Shown: positions 34,577 through 47,460, numbered from the stretch's first letter. The stretch: 64,000 nucleotides of DNA from Physella acuta (GCF_028476545.1 NW_026733071.1:85101-149100); one strand, 5' to 3'. A program made the numbers and translations. The notes: generated by a model from the letters alone, not told the origin.

Positions 34577-35235
34577 GAAGGTGGTTAACTGACAGCGGGA
34601 GTGGTTAACTTATTGGGTGGGTGGTTAACTTATTGTGTAGGTGGTTAACATATTGGGTGGGTGGTTAACTTATTGTGTAGGTGGTTAACATATTGGGTGG
34701 GTGGTTAACATATTGGGTGGGTGGTTAACATATTTGGTGGGTGGTTAACTTATTGTGTGGTTGATTAACTTATTGTGTAGGTGCTTAACATATTGGATGG
34801 TTGGTTAACTTATTGTGTAGGTGGTTACCATATTGAGTGGTTAACTTATAGGGTGGGTGGTTAACTTATTGGGTGGGTGGCAACTTACAGCAAGGTGGTT
34901 AACTTAATCGGTAGGTGGTTAACGTACAGAGTAAATGATTAACTTACTGGGTGGGTGGTTAAGTTATTGGGTGGGTGGTTAACTTATAGGGTGATTGGTT
35001 AACGTGTTGGGTTTGTGGTAGCTTACAGCAAGGTTAACTTATTTGGTAGGTGATTAACTTATTGTGTAGGTTGTTAAAATATTGGGTAGTTAACTTACAG
35101 GTGGGATGGTTAACATATTGGGGGGTGGTAACTTACAGCAAGGTGGTTAACTAATGGGTAGGTGATTAACTTACTGGGTGGGTGGTTAAGTTACAGTGTG
35201 GGTGATTAACTTACAGGATTAATGGTTGAATTATA
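34577..35235. repeat. 20-bp GGTTAAC satellite, monomeric form
   Basis: About 32 copies of GTGGTTAACTTATTGGGTGG with frequent one- to few-base indels and many variants (ACATATT, ACAGCAAG). It is closely related to the arrays at 37.47 and 50.77 kb, and in reverse orientation to the one at 2.23 kb. Confidence 0.93.
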
Positions 35236-35329
35236 GTGACATTGTTAAGTTACATGATAATGGATTTACTAACAAGGAAGATTATAAACTAAACCAATGA
35301 TAGTTAATAGCTTAATATACTTATTTAGT

Positions 35330-35660
35330 TCTTGATCAAATGAGTATTAAAAGAATCTTTTTTTTTTCATTGAATATAAAGCAGTCTCAGTTACTTCCCA
35401 TTTTAAAAAATCATTCAAACACGGGATACAACAAAGATCAATGTTCCTAAAAAAATTATTAAAATACAGAAAAATCCAGGAAAAAATAGAATCTTTTCAT
35501 AGTTTCGCCGTTCACTTCTAAATAAAATACCAACCAGTAAATCATGTTTTATTGTTTTGTCTAATTTTTACTTTTTGAAAAAATAAGATTTAGAAACATA
35601 TTTTATTCTAGAAAGGGAACCGTTACCAATGTTATCGGCCTAAATTTAAAATACTTTAAA
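35330..35660 (+). repeat. dispersed block, copy A
   Basis: This block is shared with 38.81-39.35 kb and 49.88-50.48 kb. Landmarks in order are TTCATTGAATATAAAGCAGT, CTCAGTTACTTCCC, AAAGGGAACCGTTACC and TGTTATCGGCCTAAATTTA. Copy A lacks the 5' part (GGTTCAGGA...) seen in the other two. Confidence 0.65.
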
Positions 35661-35847
35661 ATTTATTAAAGTTGTTAATATAAAAAAAATTCTCAACATA
35701 ACTGTAAAAACACTTAAGACTATTGTGGTAAAAAAACCATGTTTGTATTTCTTTATTTCTGGTTATCTTCATTTGAATTGAATTGTTGTTTTTTTTTAGT
35801 AATGTTCACCATTTTGTTCATCCTAATATATAAAAGCCCATGTGCGC

Positions 35848-35850
<3 letters not shown>

Positions 35851-35935
<85 letters not shown>
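35851..35935. repeat. (CT)n microsatellite
   Basis: Uninterrupted TC dinucleotides for 85 bp; a polypyrimidine tract of this length can form triplex DNA. The 101-codon frame through it is the Ser-Leu reading of the repeat. Confidence 0.98.
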
Positions 35936-35938
<3 letters not shown>

Positions 35939-36139
35939 CGCAAAATATTTTCGCCGGATATCACATCAGAATATGCAGCGATATTTAGAGAACTTTATAC
36001 GGACTTTTGTTGAAAATAATATGATAGATGTTTTAAATGTATAACACAATTTTATATAAAGAAGAAAAATAAAAAAATAAAGGCATATTTTTCATCTGCC
36101 GAGTTTAGAATAAAAAGAATTGAACTATTTCATTCAAAT

Positions 36140-36325
36140 TTGATTTAGATCTAGATCTACGTACGCTATGAAATGTAAACAATACAATTTTTTCGACCTA
36201 AACTTAAAAAAAATTATTTTATCTATTTGGATTCTAGATCTAGAGATTCTAGATCTAGACTAGATCTAAATCTACGCAAAAACTAGACGTAGAAGCTAAG
36301 TCGCTAAGATCTAGATTTAGAGTAC
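36140..36325. repeat. AGATCTAGATCT-rich palindromic patch
   Basis: TAGATCTAGATCTACG at about 36147 and TAGATCTAAATCTACG at about 36264 form a direct repeat, and TCTAGATCTAGA-type palindromes recur between. It may be a degraded tandem or inverted element. Confidence 0.55.
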
Positions 36326-36341
36326 TGGGATGATTATAGAT

Positions 36342-36582
36342 ACCGGTGTCCGATAATGGAATCTTCTTTTTTAAAAAAAAAAAGGTATTGGGTTGTTAGT
36401 AGTATTGTAATCTCGACTAATTTCATTGTTAGAAATTAGGGTTAGGCGTATGGTAGGACCAGGGTTGGGTTAGGGACAGGGTTAGCATTGACATTAGCCA
36501 GCCAAGTGTGTATTTATATTTAGTTAACTATCAGTAACCTAACACACATTTTTTAAAGAAGATTCCATTATCGGACAACGGT
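36342..36582. mobile_element. MITE with 25-bp terminal inverted repeats
   Basis: Left end 36342-36366 (ACCGGTGTCCGATAATGGAA...) and right end 36558-36582 are reverse complements at 24 of 25 positions. The 241-bp element has no coding capacity. Its interior carries TTAGGG-like words (TTAGGGTTAGGCG, GGGTTAGGGACAGGG). No clear target-site duplication is visible, so the superfamily is unknown. Confidence 0.8.
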
Positions 36583-37149
36583 GTAAACATATTTTATAGA
36601 AATCTTTGTTTATTTAACTATGGAACTTGCTAATTTGGGATAAAAAAATAATAATTTGAAAGAATAGGCATATTCGAGTAACTTTAACTTTTTAAATATG
36701 TATTTCATTCCCCATAGTGTATAAGGTGCCTAAATAGCTGAGATGATTGTGTACGACTTAATACCACGAATCATTTAAGTCACTTAATCAGTGTGTGCCT
36801 GTGTTATGTTAAATGTGTCGGATTTTTAGCTAATTAGTTATTTCTTTGCTTTGTCACTACTATCGTTCAGCGTGTGGTAAAGCACATTGCGTTTTGACCA
36901 ATAACTATTTCATAAATTATTTTTCTCAAACAAGTACATTTTAAAATTAAAATATATAGGCCTATAATTCACGTGAAACGGGTACCGAAGGCTAGTGTAA
37001 TGATAATTTTTGTTAATGTTTGAACTATGTTAAATACACACTATGTAAAGCACACACACATTTGTATATGTTGATGTAATGGCTTCTATTTGAAAATAAA
37101 GATATTTAAAAAAATAAGTAAAGAAAAAAAAATAATAATATTAATTATT
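36583..37149. other. AT-rich spacer
   Basis: Nothing recognised. CACGTG occurs at about 36971. Confidence 0.5.
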
Positions 37150-37440
37150 ATCATCAACGTTATGGATACAAGGAAACAGGTGATCCAATCATTAACTGTG
37201 CATCAATAGAACAGTAGCTACACAAAGAGACGACAGCTTGCACTAAGCTGTCTCATCCGTTTAATCTAATAGTAAAGTTGTATAGTTTATTCAATCAATA
37301 CACTTCTTAATTTTTTATTTTCCTTCTTTATATTGTATTGCTCTAGCGAATTTAGTATAAACCCACAATCTAAACACAAAACATGGCTTTTATTTTTTAA
37401 CGAATTTAGTACAGACTGTGTGAGATAAACTAGTGTGTAA
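37150..37440 (+). repeat. unexpanded paralogue of the 41-49.8 kb satellite locus
   Basis: 37150-37203 aligns with 41003-41060, the left flank of the giant satellite (ATCATC-AAC, GATAC, AGG, ACTGTGCATCAATAG). One monomer-like AACAGTAGCTACACAAA follows, then TTGCACTAA, TGTCATC-like sequence and ATTGCTCTAGCGAATTTAGT, which match the satellite's right flank at 49470-49605. The 55-bp unit that is present about five times at 49.6 kb is present about 1.3 times here (period 54). Confidence 0.75.
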
Positions 37441-37464
37441 GACTGTGAGATAAAATTGTATGTG

Positions 37465-38065
37465 TAGAAGAGTGTGAGTGGTTTACTTACATGGTGGGCT
37501 GTTCAATTATAGTGTAAGTGGTTTACTTACATGGTGGGTTGTTCAATTATAGTGTAAGTGGTTGACTTACATGGTTGGTTGTTCAATTATTGTGTGAGTG
37601 CTTTACTTACATGGAGGGTTGTTCAATTATAGTGTGAGTGGTTTACTTACATGGAGGGTTGTTCAATTATAGTGTGAGTGGTTGACTTACGTGGAGGGTT
37701 GTTCAATTATAGTGTGAGTGGTTTACTTACATGGTGGGTTGTTCAATTATAGTGTGAGTGGTTTACTTACATGGTGGGTTGTTCAATCAAAGTGTGCGTG
37801 GTTTACTTACATGGAGGGTTGTTCAATTATAGTGTGCGTGGTTTACTTACATGGAGGGTTGTTCAATTGTTATGTAAGTGGTTTACTTACATGGAGGGTT
37901 GTTCAATTATAGTGTGAGTGGTTGACTTACATGGAGGGTTGTTCAATTATAGTGTGAGTGGTAAGTTGTTGACTTACATGGAGGGTTGTTCAATTGTTAT
38001 GTAAGTGGTTGACTTACATGGAGGGTTGTTCAATTATAGTGTGCGTGGTTGACTTACGGGGAAGT
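37465..38065. repeat. 40-bp satellite, dimeric form of the 20-bp family
   Basis: About 15 copies of a 40-bp unit, GAGTGGTTTACTTACATGGT followed by GGGTTGTTCAATTATAGTGT. The two halves align with each other and with GGGTGGTTAACTTATTGGGT of the 34.6-kb array, so this is a two-monomer higher-order form. Copies are very similar. Confidence 0.95.
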
Positions 38066-38556
38066 TTGTAACATACAGGAGTTAATGTCTCTTTACCCTG
38101 AGGGTGGTTTACATACTCGAGGGGGAGGGGGTGGGGGGCAGAGTCACTTACAATAATTGTGGTTAACTTAAAGAGTTTGTTATTAATTTATTGACAAGAA
38201 CTTCCTCAGTTCATAACAGTATCGTATAATTCTGATGTATACTGAGGAAGACTTTTGGTCAAAACATCCACTGTTTTGTAATTGTCTTTAATTTGTGATT
38301 ATACTAACACTTTCTGTACTGATAACTGCTTTTTTTAAAAATATGATAATGGAAATATTGTTTTGTTTAAGCAATGATTTGTCGTCGTTTGTTCTTACTT
38401 CTTTGGAAATTGTCTATGATGACAAGCTTCAGCGGGTCCGCTAAACATTGAGCTTACAAACTAAAATTAAGCTCATTGAATGCACTGTGTGGGCGAAGGT
38501 TGTAGCGAAACAAGGCAGGAAATCTACACATCCATGCTGTTTAGTACGCCATGACT
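38066..38556. other. spacer, nothing recognised
   Basis: Contains leftover repeat-like phrases (GTGGTTTACATACTCGAG, TTGTGGTTAACTTAAAGAG) and otherwise unique sequence. Confidence 0.4.
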
Positions 38557-38802
38557 CAGAGGCGTAGCGAGGGTGGGGTGTACATATGTCCCTGGGCGCC
38601 GACCCTTAAGGGCGCCCAAATGGGTTGAAACAAAAAAAAATAAAAGCTCATTTTAGCTGCAGTTTTGCATTTTAAATACAAAAAAAATATATGGGGGGGG
38701 GGGGGGGGGGGGCGCGCCAAATTGAAAGTTTGTTCTGAGGGGGGGGGGAGCGCCAAATTAAAAGTTTGTCCCCGGGCGCCGTGAAGGATCGCTACGCCTT
38801 TG
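38557..38802 (+). mobile_element. hAT-like MITE, copy 2, with target-site duplication
   Basis: 246 bp with ends CAGAGGCGTAGCGA and TCGCTACGCCTTTG. It is flanked by CCATGACT (38549-38556) and CCTTGACT (38803-38810), an 8-bp duplication with one mismatch, as expected for hAT elements. The interior has two poly(G) tracts and the GCGCCAAATTGAAAGTTTGT repeat shared with 31107-31307. It sits at the edge of block copy B. Confidence 0.82.
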
Positions 38803-38810
38803 CCTTGACT

Positions 38811-39352
38811 TGTATTTGCTATTGGTTCAGGAAATGGATGCTTCAAAGGTTTGGAAAGTGATAGGTGCAAGTTTTTTAGAACTAGAGCTAGTCATAGGGA
38901 AGGCTTTACTAGAAGTATAAAATGTAAAACAGTAGACGGATATAGGTGAATGTATGTGTACAATAATAATGTATAAGGCTAATAAAGATGACTTTATGTC
39001 ATAGTTTTATTAATTCTGAACAATAGCGTTACAAGAAAAACGGTTTTTTCATTGAATACAAAACTGTCTCAGTTAGTTCCCTTAAAGGAAATCAAAGAAC
39101 CAAGGGAAACAACCAAAATTTAAGACCTAAAACTGTTAAACGTGCAGATAAATCCAAAAGAGATTAAAGTTTTGAAAAGGTCACTACTGGAAGAAATATC
39201 AGTATATAAATTATTTTCAATAACTTGTCCATTTTTTACTACTTCGATAAATTTATAATTGCTTTTTAATCTAATTCTAATAGGGAACTAATAGTTATGT
39301 TATCGGCCTATATTTATGACACGAGAAATTTTAGATCAATCGTCGTTCCCTC
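38811..39352 (+). repeat. dispersed block, copy B
   Basis: Landmarks TATTGGTTCAGGAAATGGAT, ACTAGAAGTATAAAATGTA, TTCATTGAATACAAAACTGT, CTCAGTTAGTTCCCTT, AATAGGGAACTAATAG and TGTTATCGGCCTATATTTA follow the same order as in copy C at 49.88 kb. The pair TTAGTTCCCT and AGGGAACTAA inside it forms a 10-bp inverted repeat about 220 bp apart. Confidence 0.7.
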
Positions 39353-39438
39353 GAGGCAACACACGTTAGGAATATTATTTTGCTTTACAAAAGCTCAAAA
39401 TACACATGGCTTCAACCTTAAAAACAGAAATGAAATAA

Positions 39439-39795
39439 GTATGTCATGTATTACCTGATGCATACAGCGGTTATCCCTACGGATTAGGAAATCCTGATGA
39501 CAAAACTCTAAGAAAGGCTGAACAAGAAATCATGATTCCACGGAAAATGAAGTTGAAAGCTAAAAAAGAGAAGGGTGCTGATGAAGTCAGAAAGTCTGGT
39601 ACATGTGCTAAAGAAAATGGACTACTGTTACCTTTTAAATGTAGAAGTCGAGCTAAGGCCATGGAAGTTTGCCTTTCCACTGCTTATTAAGATCCAGAAT
39701 TTGTTGAACTGTGCACACAAGAATATTTGCAAGAAAGATCAGAATACCGACGGACTGGAATAAAGACTAACCAGAGAAAAATGGAAGAAGCATGA
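39439..39795 (+). pseudogene. CMC1: CMC1 (COX assembly mitochondrial protein homologue), probable processed pseudogene
   Basis: One frame without introns or frameshifts encodes a close relative of CMC1, the small twin-CX9C protein of the mitochondrial intermembrane space needed for cytochrome c oxidase assembly. Visible matches in order are LGNPDDKTLRKAEQEIMIP, KMKLKAK, CAKENGLLLPFKCRSRAKAM (with CX9C completed by EVCL) and DPEFVELCTQEYLQERSEYR followed by RTGIKTNQRK. The frame is open from 39439, but the first in-frame ATG (39532) lies inside the conserved part, so the true start is lost or was in another exon. A TAA at 39688-39690 interrupts the conserved region where human CMC1 has Asn, and the first cysteine of the first CX9C pair is Gly. 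The normal stop is TGA at 39793-39795. Animal CMC1 genes are usually split by introns, so an unbroken copy suggests retrotransposition. The alignment is from memory of the human protein. Confidence 0.82.
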
Positions 39796-40211
39796 ACATA
39801 TTTTTGACTGAGAGGGTTTGAAAGTATTTTTTTTTTCTCTGGAATGATGAAGTGTTCTTTTTTTTCTCTTGAATGGTAATTTAGTCTGGATGGAAATCAT
39901 TTTGTCACTGTTGAATTAGAGGTGTGATGCTTAAAAAAGCTCAAAGCTCTTTGACATCTGCACATCAAAACTCACTAAATTCAAATTATGCTATCTCTGT
40001 AAAGTTAATACATCATCAACTTCAAATCCCAAAATAAAAGAGTTAACAAAATCTAAAACTTTATTTAAAGCTTTAATACTACACATATTTATCCTGCCTT
40101 AACCTCAACTTATTTTTTTCGATCAAATCCAATTTTAAGCTTTAAGGTCTCCACTGTTGGAGTGAATTTTTTAAGCAAGAATTTCTGTAATGGTGTGTAG
40201 CATTGTGAAGG
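39796..40211. other. possible 3' untranslated remnant of the CMC1 copy
   Basis: T-rich sequence, then AAAATAAAAGAG at about 40032, a possible old polyadenylation signal. No poly(A) tail is seen after it. No gene in this stretch. Confidence 0.35.
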
Positions 40212-40550
40212 GCAGAGTTTCTTCCAGGCATCTCTTCGAGGGAACTGGGGAGGGGGGGGGGGGGGACACCCTAACCCCACCCCGAAGAAAGTCTACAGCC
40301 GACCCCCCCCCCCCCGCCCCCGAACGAAATGGAATTTATATAGAAAACATTTTTAATAGTGTTCCCCCCCCCCCCCCCCGAGGAAAGTCTACCGCTCCCA
40401 CCCCCGTCCGTCCGTCCCCGTACGAAATGAAATTTATATAGAAAAACATATTTTTACCAGTGTCCGGCCCCCCTCCCCCGAAAATATCAAGTCCCCCCCC
40501 CCCCCCGTCTCTCCGTCCCCCGGAGAAAAAAGTCTGGAACAAACACTGGT
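40212..40550. repeat. C-tract interspersed repeat, copy 2 (longer)
   Basis: Begins AGAGTTTCTTCCAGGCATCT and ends AAAAAAGTCTGGAACAAACA, as in the copy at 7612. In the middle, a unit made of a C-tract, GAACGAAATGGAATTTATAT, AGAAAACATTTTT and AGTGTTC or GTGTCC occurs twice, so the extra length comes from internal duplication. C tracts of 13-18 bases separate the parts. Confidence 0.78.
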
Positions 40551-41049
40551 GAAGGGACAGGTATTCTTCTAATTTCGCCTTTTGAAAGGAAGTCGACGTC
40601 ACATCGTTTGAAAGTTTAAAATGTGGTTAACCACATTGTTAATCTGCTTGCGTGTGTTATGATTCTGCCGTCACACTTTTTAAAAAAATTATTTAATTTA
40701 TTTTTATTACTTTGCCTGTTGTTGAAAAAAATAAAGAAAAACACATTTCACAACAACAAATGTCACAGTTATCTGGATCTTCTTAGCTGACATTAAAATC
40801 TACATCCTGGTATCTTACCAAAAATCTTCAGATAGCTAGAAGTGGAATTTGTAAATGGATTCTTGACGGTACACAAACCAAAGTCTATGGGCAAATGAGG
40901 GCTTAAGGTTCAAGAACCTACAGTAGATTTAAAGCTTTTCGTGAACAAATGGAGATATGATTTATTAATTATTATTTTTTACAAAAGCCTGGATTCTTTA
41001 ATATCATCCAACTTGTAGATACTAGGAGGCTTATGTGAAGCACACGTTC
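40551..41049. other. spacer leading into the satellite
   Basis: Unique AT-rich sequence. From about 41003 it matches 37150 onward (see the paralogue entry). Confidence 0.5.
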
Positions 41050-43383
41050 ACTGTACATCAATAGTTCAGTGGCAACACACAATAGCTCAGTAGCTACACA
41101 CAATAGTACAGTAGCTATTACAATAGTTCAGTAGCTATTACAATAGTACAGTAGCTATTACAATAGTTCAGTAGCTACACACAATAGTACAGTAGCTATT
41201 ACAATAGTACAGTAGCTACACACAATAGTACAGTAGCTATTACAATAGTACAGTAGCTACACACAATAGTACAGTAGCTATTACAATAGTACAGTAGCTA
41301 CACACAATAGTACAGTAGCTATTACAATAGTACAGTAGCTACACACAATAGTACAGTAGCTATTACAATAGTACAGTAGCTACACACAATAGTACAGTAG
41401 CTATTACAATAGTACAGTAGCTACACACAATAGTACAGTAGCTATTACAATAGTACAGTAGCTACACACAATAGTACAGTAGCTATTACAATAGTACAGT
41501 AGCTACACACAAAAGTACAGTAGCTATTACAATAGTACAGTAGCTACACACAATAGAACAGTAGCTATTACAATAGTACAGTAGCTACACACAATAGTAC
41601 AGTAGCTATTACAATAGTACAGTAGCTACACACAATAGTACAGTAGCTATTACAATAGTACAGTAGCTACACACAATAGTACAGTAGCTATTACAATAGT
41701 ACAGTAGCTATTACAAGAGTACAGTAGCTATTACAATAGTTCGTAGCTACACACAATAGTACAGTAGCTTTTACAATAGTAAATTAACTACACACAATAG
41801 TACAGCAGCTACACACAATAGTACAGTAGCTACACATACTAGTACAGTAGCTACACACACTAGTACAGTAGCTACACAATAGTACAGTAGCTACACACAA
41901 TAGTAGCTACACACATTGGTACAGTAGCTACACACAATAAAGCAGTAGCTAGACACAATAGTTCAGTAGCTACACACAATAGTACAGTAGCTATTACAAT
42001 AGTTCGTAGCTACACACAAAAGTACTGTAGCTTTTACAATATTACAGTAGCTACACACACTAGTACAGTAGCTACACACAATAGTACAGTAGCTATTACA
42101 ATAGTACAGTAGCTACACACAATAGTAGCTACACACAATAGTTCAGTAGCTACACACAACAGTACAGTAGCTACACACCATAGTAGCTACACACACTAGT
42201 ACAGTAGCTACACACCATAGTAGCTACTACTAGCTACACACACTAGTACAGTAGCTACACACAATAGTTCAGTAGCTACACACAAAAGTACAGTAGCTAC
42301 ACACAATAGTACAGTAGCTACACACCATAGTAGCTACTACTAGCTACACACACTAGTACAGTAGCTACACACAATAGTTCAGTAGCTACACACAAAAGTA
42401 CAGTAGCTACACACACTAGTACAGTAGCTACACACCATAGTAGCTACTACTAGCTACACACACTAGTACAGTAGCTACACACCATAGTAGCTACTACTAG
42501 CTACACACACTAGTACAGTAGCTACACACAATAGTTCAGTAGCTACACACAAAAGTACAGTAGCTACACACAATAGTACAGTAGCTACACACAATAGTAC
42601 AGTAGCTACACACAATAGTTCAGTAGCTACACACAATAGAACAATAGCTACACACAATAGTACAGTAGCTACACACAATAGTAGCTACACACAATAGTTC
42701 AGTAGCTACACACAATAGTGCAGTAGCTACACACAATAGAACAGTAGCTACACACAATAGTAGCTACACACAATAGTTCAGTAGCTACACACAATAGTAC
42801 AGTAGCTACACACAATAGTAGCTACACACAATAGTACAGTAGCTACACACAATAGAACAGTAGCTACACACAATAGTAGCTACACACAATATTACAGTAG
42901 CTACACACAATAGTACAGTAGCTACACACAATAGTACAGTAGCTACACACAATAGTACAGTAGCTACACACAATAGTACAGTAGCTACACACAATAGTAG
43001 CTACACACAATAGTACAGTAGCTACACACACTAGTACAGTAGCTACACACAATAGTACAGTAGCTACACACAATAGTAGCTACACACAATAGTTCAGTAG
43101 CTACCCACAATAGTAGCTACACACACTAGTACAGTAGCTACACACAACAGTACAGTAGCTACACACAATAGTAGCTACACACAATAGTTCAGTAGCTACA
43201 CACAATAGTGCAGTAGCTACACACCATAGTAGCTACACACACTAGTACAGTAGCTACACACAATAGTAGCTACACACACTAGTACAGTAGCTACACACCA
43301 TAGTAGCTACACACAATAGTAGCTACACACACTAGTTCAGTAGCTACACACAATAGTAGCTACACACAATAGTACAGTAGCTA

Positions 43384-44184
43384 CACACAACAGTACAGTA
43401 GCTACACACAATAGTAGCTACACACAATAGTTCAGTAGCTACACACAATAGTGCAGTAGCTACACACCATAGTAGCTACACACACTAGTATAGTAGCTAC
43501 ACACAATAGTAGCTACACACACTAGTACAGTAGCTACACACAATAGTAGCTACACACACCAGTACAGTAGCTACACACCATAGTAGCTACACACAATAGT
43601 AGCTACACACACTAGTGCAGTAGCTACACACACTAGTACAGTAGCTACACACAATAGTAGCTACACACACTAGTTCAGTAGCTACACACAATAGTAGCTA
43701 CACACACTAGTACAGTAGCTACACACAACAGTACAGTAGCTACACACCATAGTAGCTACACACAATAGTAGCTACACACACTAGTTCAGTAGCTACACAC
43801 AATAGTAGCTACACACAATAGTACAGTAGCTACACACAACAGTACAGTAGCTACACACAATAGTAGCTACACACAATAGTTCAGTAGCTACACACAATAG
43901 TGCAGTAGCTACACACCATAGTAGCTACACACACTAGTATAGTAGCTACACACAATAGTAGCTACACACACTAGTACAGTAGCTACACACAATAGTAGCT
44001 ACACACACCAGTACAGTAGCTACACACCAAAGTAGCTACACACAATAGTAGCTACACACACTAGTGCAGTAGCTACACACACTAGTACAGTAGCTACACA
44101 CAATAGTAGCTACACACACTAGTTCAGTAGCTACACACAATAGTAGCTACACACACTAGTACAGTAGCTACACACAACAGTACA
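43384..44184. repeat. 449-bp higher-order unit within the satellite
   Basis: The phrase CACACAACAGTACAG recurs at 43384 and 43833 and the rare ACTAGTATAG at 43484 and 43933, both exactly 449 bp apart. The order of monomer variants between them matches until about 44184. Confidence 0.85.
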
Positions 44185-45121
44185 GTAGCTACACACAATA
44201 GTAGCTACACACAATAGTTCAGTAGCTACACACAATAGTGCAGTAGCTACACACCATAGTAGCTACACACACTAGTACAGTAGCTACACACAATAGTAGC
44301 TACACACACTAGTACAGTAGCTACACACAATAGTAGCTACACACACTAGTGCAGTAGCTACACACCATAGTAGCTACACACAATAGTAGCTACACACAAT
44401 AGTTCAGTAGCTACACACAATAGTAGCTACACACACTAGTACAGTAGCTACACACAACAGTACAGTAGCTACACACAATAGTAGCTACACACAATAGTTC
44501 AGTAGCTACACACAATAGTGCAGTAGCTACACACCATAGTAGCTACACACACTAGTACAGTAGCTACACACAATAGTAGCTAAACACACTAGTACAGTAG
44601 CTTCACACCATAGTAGCTACACACAATAGTAGCTACACACACTAGTACAGTAGCTACACACCATAGTAGCTACTACTAGCTACACACACTAGTACAGTAG
44701 CTACACACAATAGTTCAGTAGCTACACACACTAGTACAGGAGCTACACACAATAGTACAGTAGCTACACACAATAGTAGCTACACACAATAGTTCAGTAG
44801 CTACACACAATAGTAGCTACACACACTAGTACAGTAGCTACACACAATAGTACAGTAGCTACACACAATAGTAGCTACACACACTAGTACAGTAGCTACA
44901 CACAATAGTAGCTACACACACTAGTACAGTAGCTACACACCATAGTAGCTACACACAATAGTACCTACACACACTAGTACAGTATCTACACACCATAGTA
45001 GCTACTACTAGCTACACACACTAGTACAGTAGCTACACACAACAGTACAGTAGCTACACACAATAGTAGCTACACACAATAGTTCAGTAGCTACACACAC
45101 TAGTACAGTAGCTACACACCA

Positions 45122-47460
45122 TAGTAGCTACACACACTAGTACAGTAGCTTCACACAATAGTAGCTACACACACTAGTACAGTAGCTACACGCCATAGTA
45201 GCTACACACAATAGTAGCTACACACACTAGTACAGTAGCTACACACCATAGTAGCTACACACACTAGTACAGTAGCTACACACCATAGTTCAGTAGCTAC
45301 ACACAATAGTACAGTAGCTACACACAATAGTACAGTAGCTACATACAATAGTGCAGTAGTTACACACAATAGTAGCTACACACCATAGTAGCTACACACA
45401 CTAGTACAGTAGCTACACACCATAGTAGCTACTACTAGCTACACACACTAGTACAGTAGCTACACACAATAGTTCAGTAGCTACACACAATAGTACAGTA
45501 GCTACACACAATAGTACAGTAGCTACATACAATAGTGCAGTAGTTACACACAATAGTAGCTACACACCATAGTAGCTACACACACTAGTACAGTAGCTAC
45601 ACACCATAGTAGCTACTACTAGCTACACACACTAGTACAGTAGCTACACACAATAGTTCAGTAGCTACACACAATAGTACAGTAGCTACACACAATAGTA
45701 CAGTAGCTACATACAATAGTGCAGTAGCTACACACAATAGTAGCTACACACAATAGTACAGTAGCTACACACAATAGTACAGTAGCTACACACAATAGTT
45801 CAGTAGCTACACACAATAGAACAGTAGCTACACACAATAGTACAGTAGCTACACACAATAGTTCAGTAGCTACACACAATAGTACAGTAGCTACACACAA
45901 TAGTACAGTAGCTACACACAATAGTAGCTACACACAATAGTTCAGTAGCTACACACAATAGTGCAGTAGCTACACACAATAGTACAGTAGCTACACACAA
46001 TAGTACAGTAGCTACACACAATAGTAGCTACACACCATAGTAGCTACACACACTAGTACAGTAGCTACACACCATAGTAGCTACACACAACAGTACAGTA
46101 GCTACACACCATAGTAGCTACACACAATAGTACAGTAGCTACACACAATAGTACAGTAGCTACACACAATAGTACAGTAGCTACAGACAATAGTACAGTA
46201 GCTACACACAATAGTACAGTAGCTACACACAATAGTAGCTACACACAATAGTTCAGTAGCTACATACAATAGTACAGTAGCTACACACAATAGTAGCTAC
46301 ACACACTAGTACAGTAGCTACACACAATAGTAGCTACACACACTAGTACAGTAGCTACACGCCATAGTAGCTACACACAATAGTAGCTACACACACTAGT
46401 ACAGTAGCTACACACCATAGTAGCTACACACACTAGTACAGTAGCTACACACCATAGTTCAGTAGCTACACACAATAGTACAGTAGCTACACACAATAGT
46501 ACAGTAGCTACATACAATAGTGCAGTAGTTACACACAATAGTAGCTACACACCATAGTAGCTACACACACTAGTACAGTAGCTACACACCATAGTAGCTA
46601 CTACTAGCTACACACACTAGTACAGTAGCTACACACAATAGTTCAGTAGCTACACACAATAGTACAGTAGCTACACATAATAGTACAGTAGCTACATACA
46701 ATAGTGCAGTAGTTACACACAATAGTAGCTACACACCATAGTAGCTACACACACTAGTACAGTAGCTACACACCATAGTAGCTACTACTAGCTACACACA
46801 CTAGTACAGTAGCTACACACAATAGTTCAGTAGCTACACACAATAGTACAGTAGCTACACACAATAGTACAGTAGCTACATACAATAGTGCAGTAGCTAC
46901 ACACAATAGTAGCTACACACAATAGTACAGTAGCTACACACAATAGTACAGTAGCTACACACAATAGTTCAGTAGCTACACACAATAGAACAGTAGCTAC
47001 ACACAATAGTACAGTAGCTACACACAATAGTTCAGTAGCTACACACAATAGTACAGTAGCTACACACAATAGTACAGTAGCTACACACAATAGTAGCTAC
47101 ACACAATAGTTCAGTAGCTACACACAATAGTGCAGTAGCTACACACAATAGTACAGTAGCTACACACAATAGTACAGTAGCTACACACAATAGTAGCTAC
47201 ACACCATAGTAGCTACACACACTAGTACAGTAGCTACACACCATAGTAGCTACACACAACAGTACAGTAGCTACACACCATAGTAGCTACACACAATAGT
47301 ACAGTAGCTACACACAATAGTACAGTAGCTACACACAATAGTACAGTAGCTACAGACAATAGTACAGTAGCTACACACAATAGTACAGTAGCTACACACA
47401 ATAGTAGCTACACACAATAGTTCAGTAGCTACATACAATAGTACAGTAGCTACACACAAT
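45122..47460. repeat. 1169-bp tandem duplication within the satellite
   Basis: 45122-46290 and 46291-47460 are near-identical in variant order. The unusual CTACACGCCATAG occurs at 45191 and 46360, and two minus-strand frames recur with identical translations 1169 bp apart. Only a few base differences were seen (for example CACATAATAG at 46673 against CACACAATAG). Inside each copy an 184-bp sub-unit marked by ACATACAATAGTGCAG repeats (45341, 45525, 45709). Confidence 0.93.
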
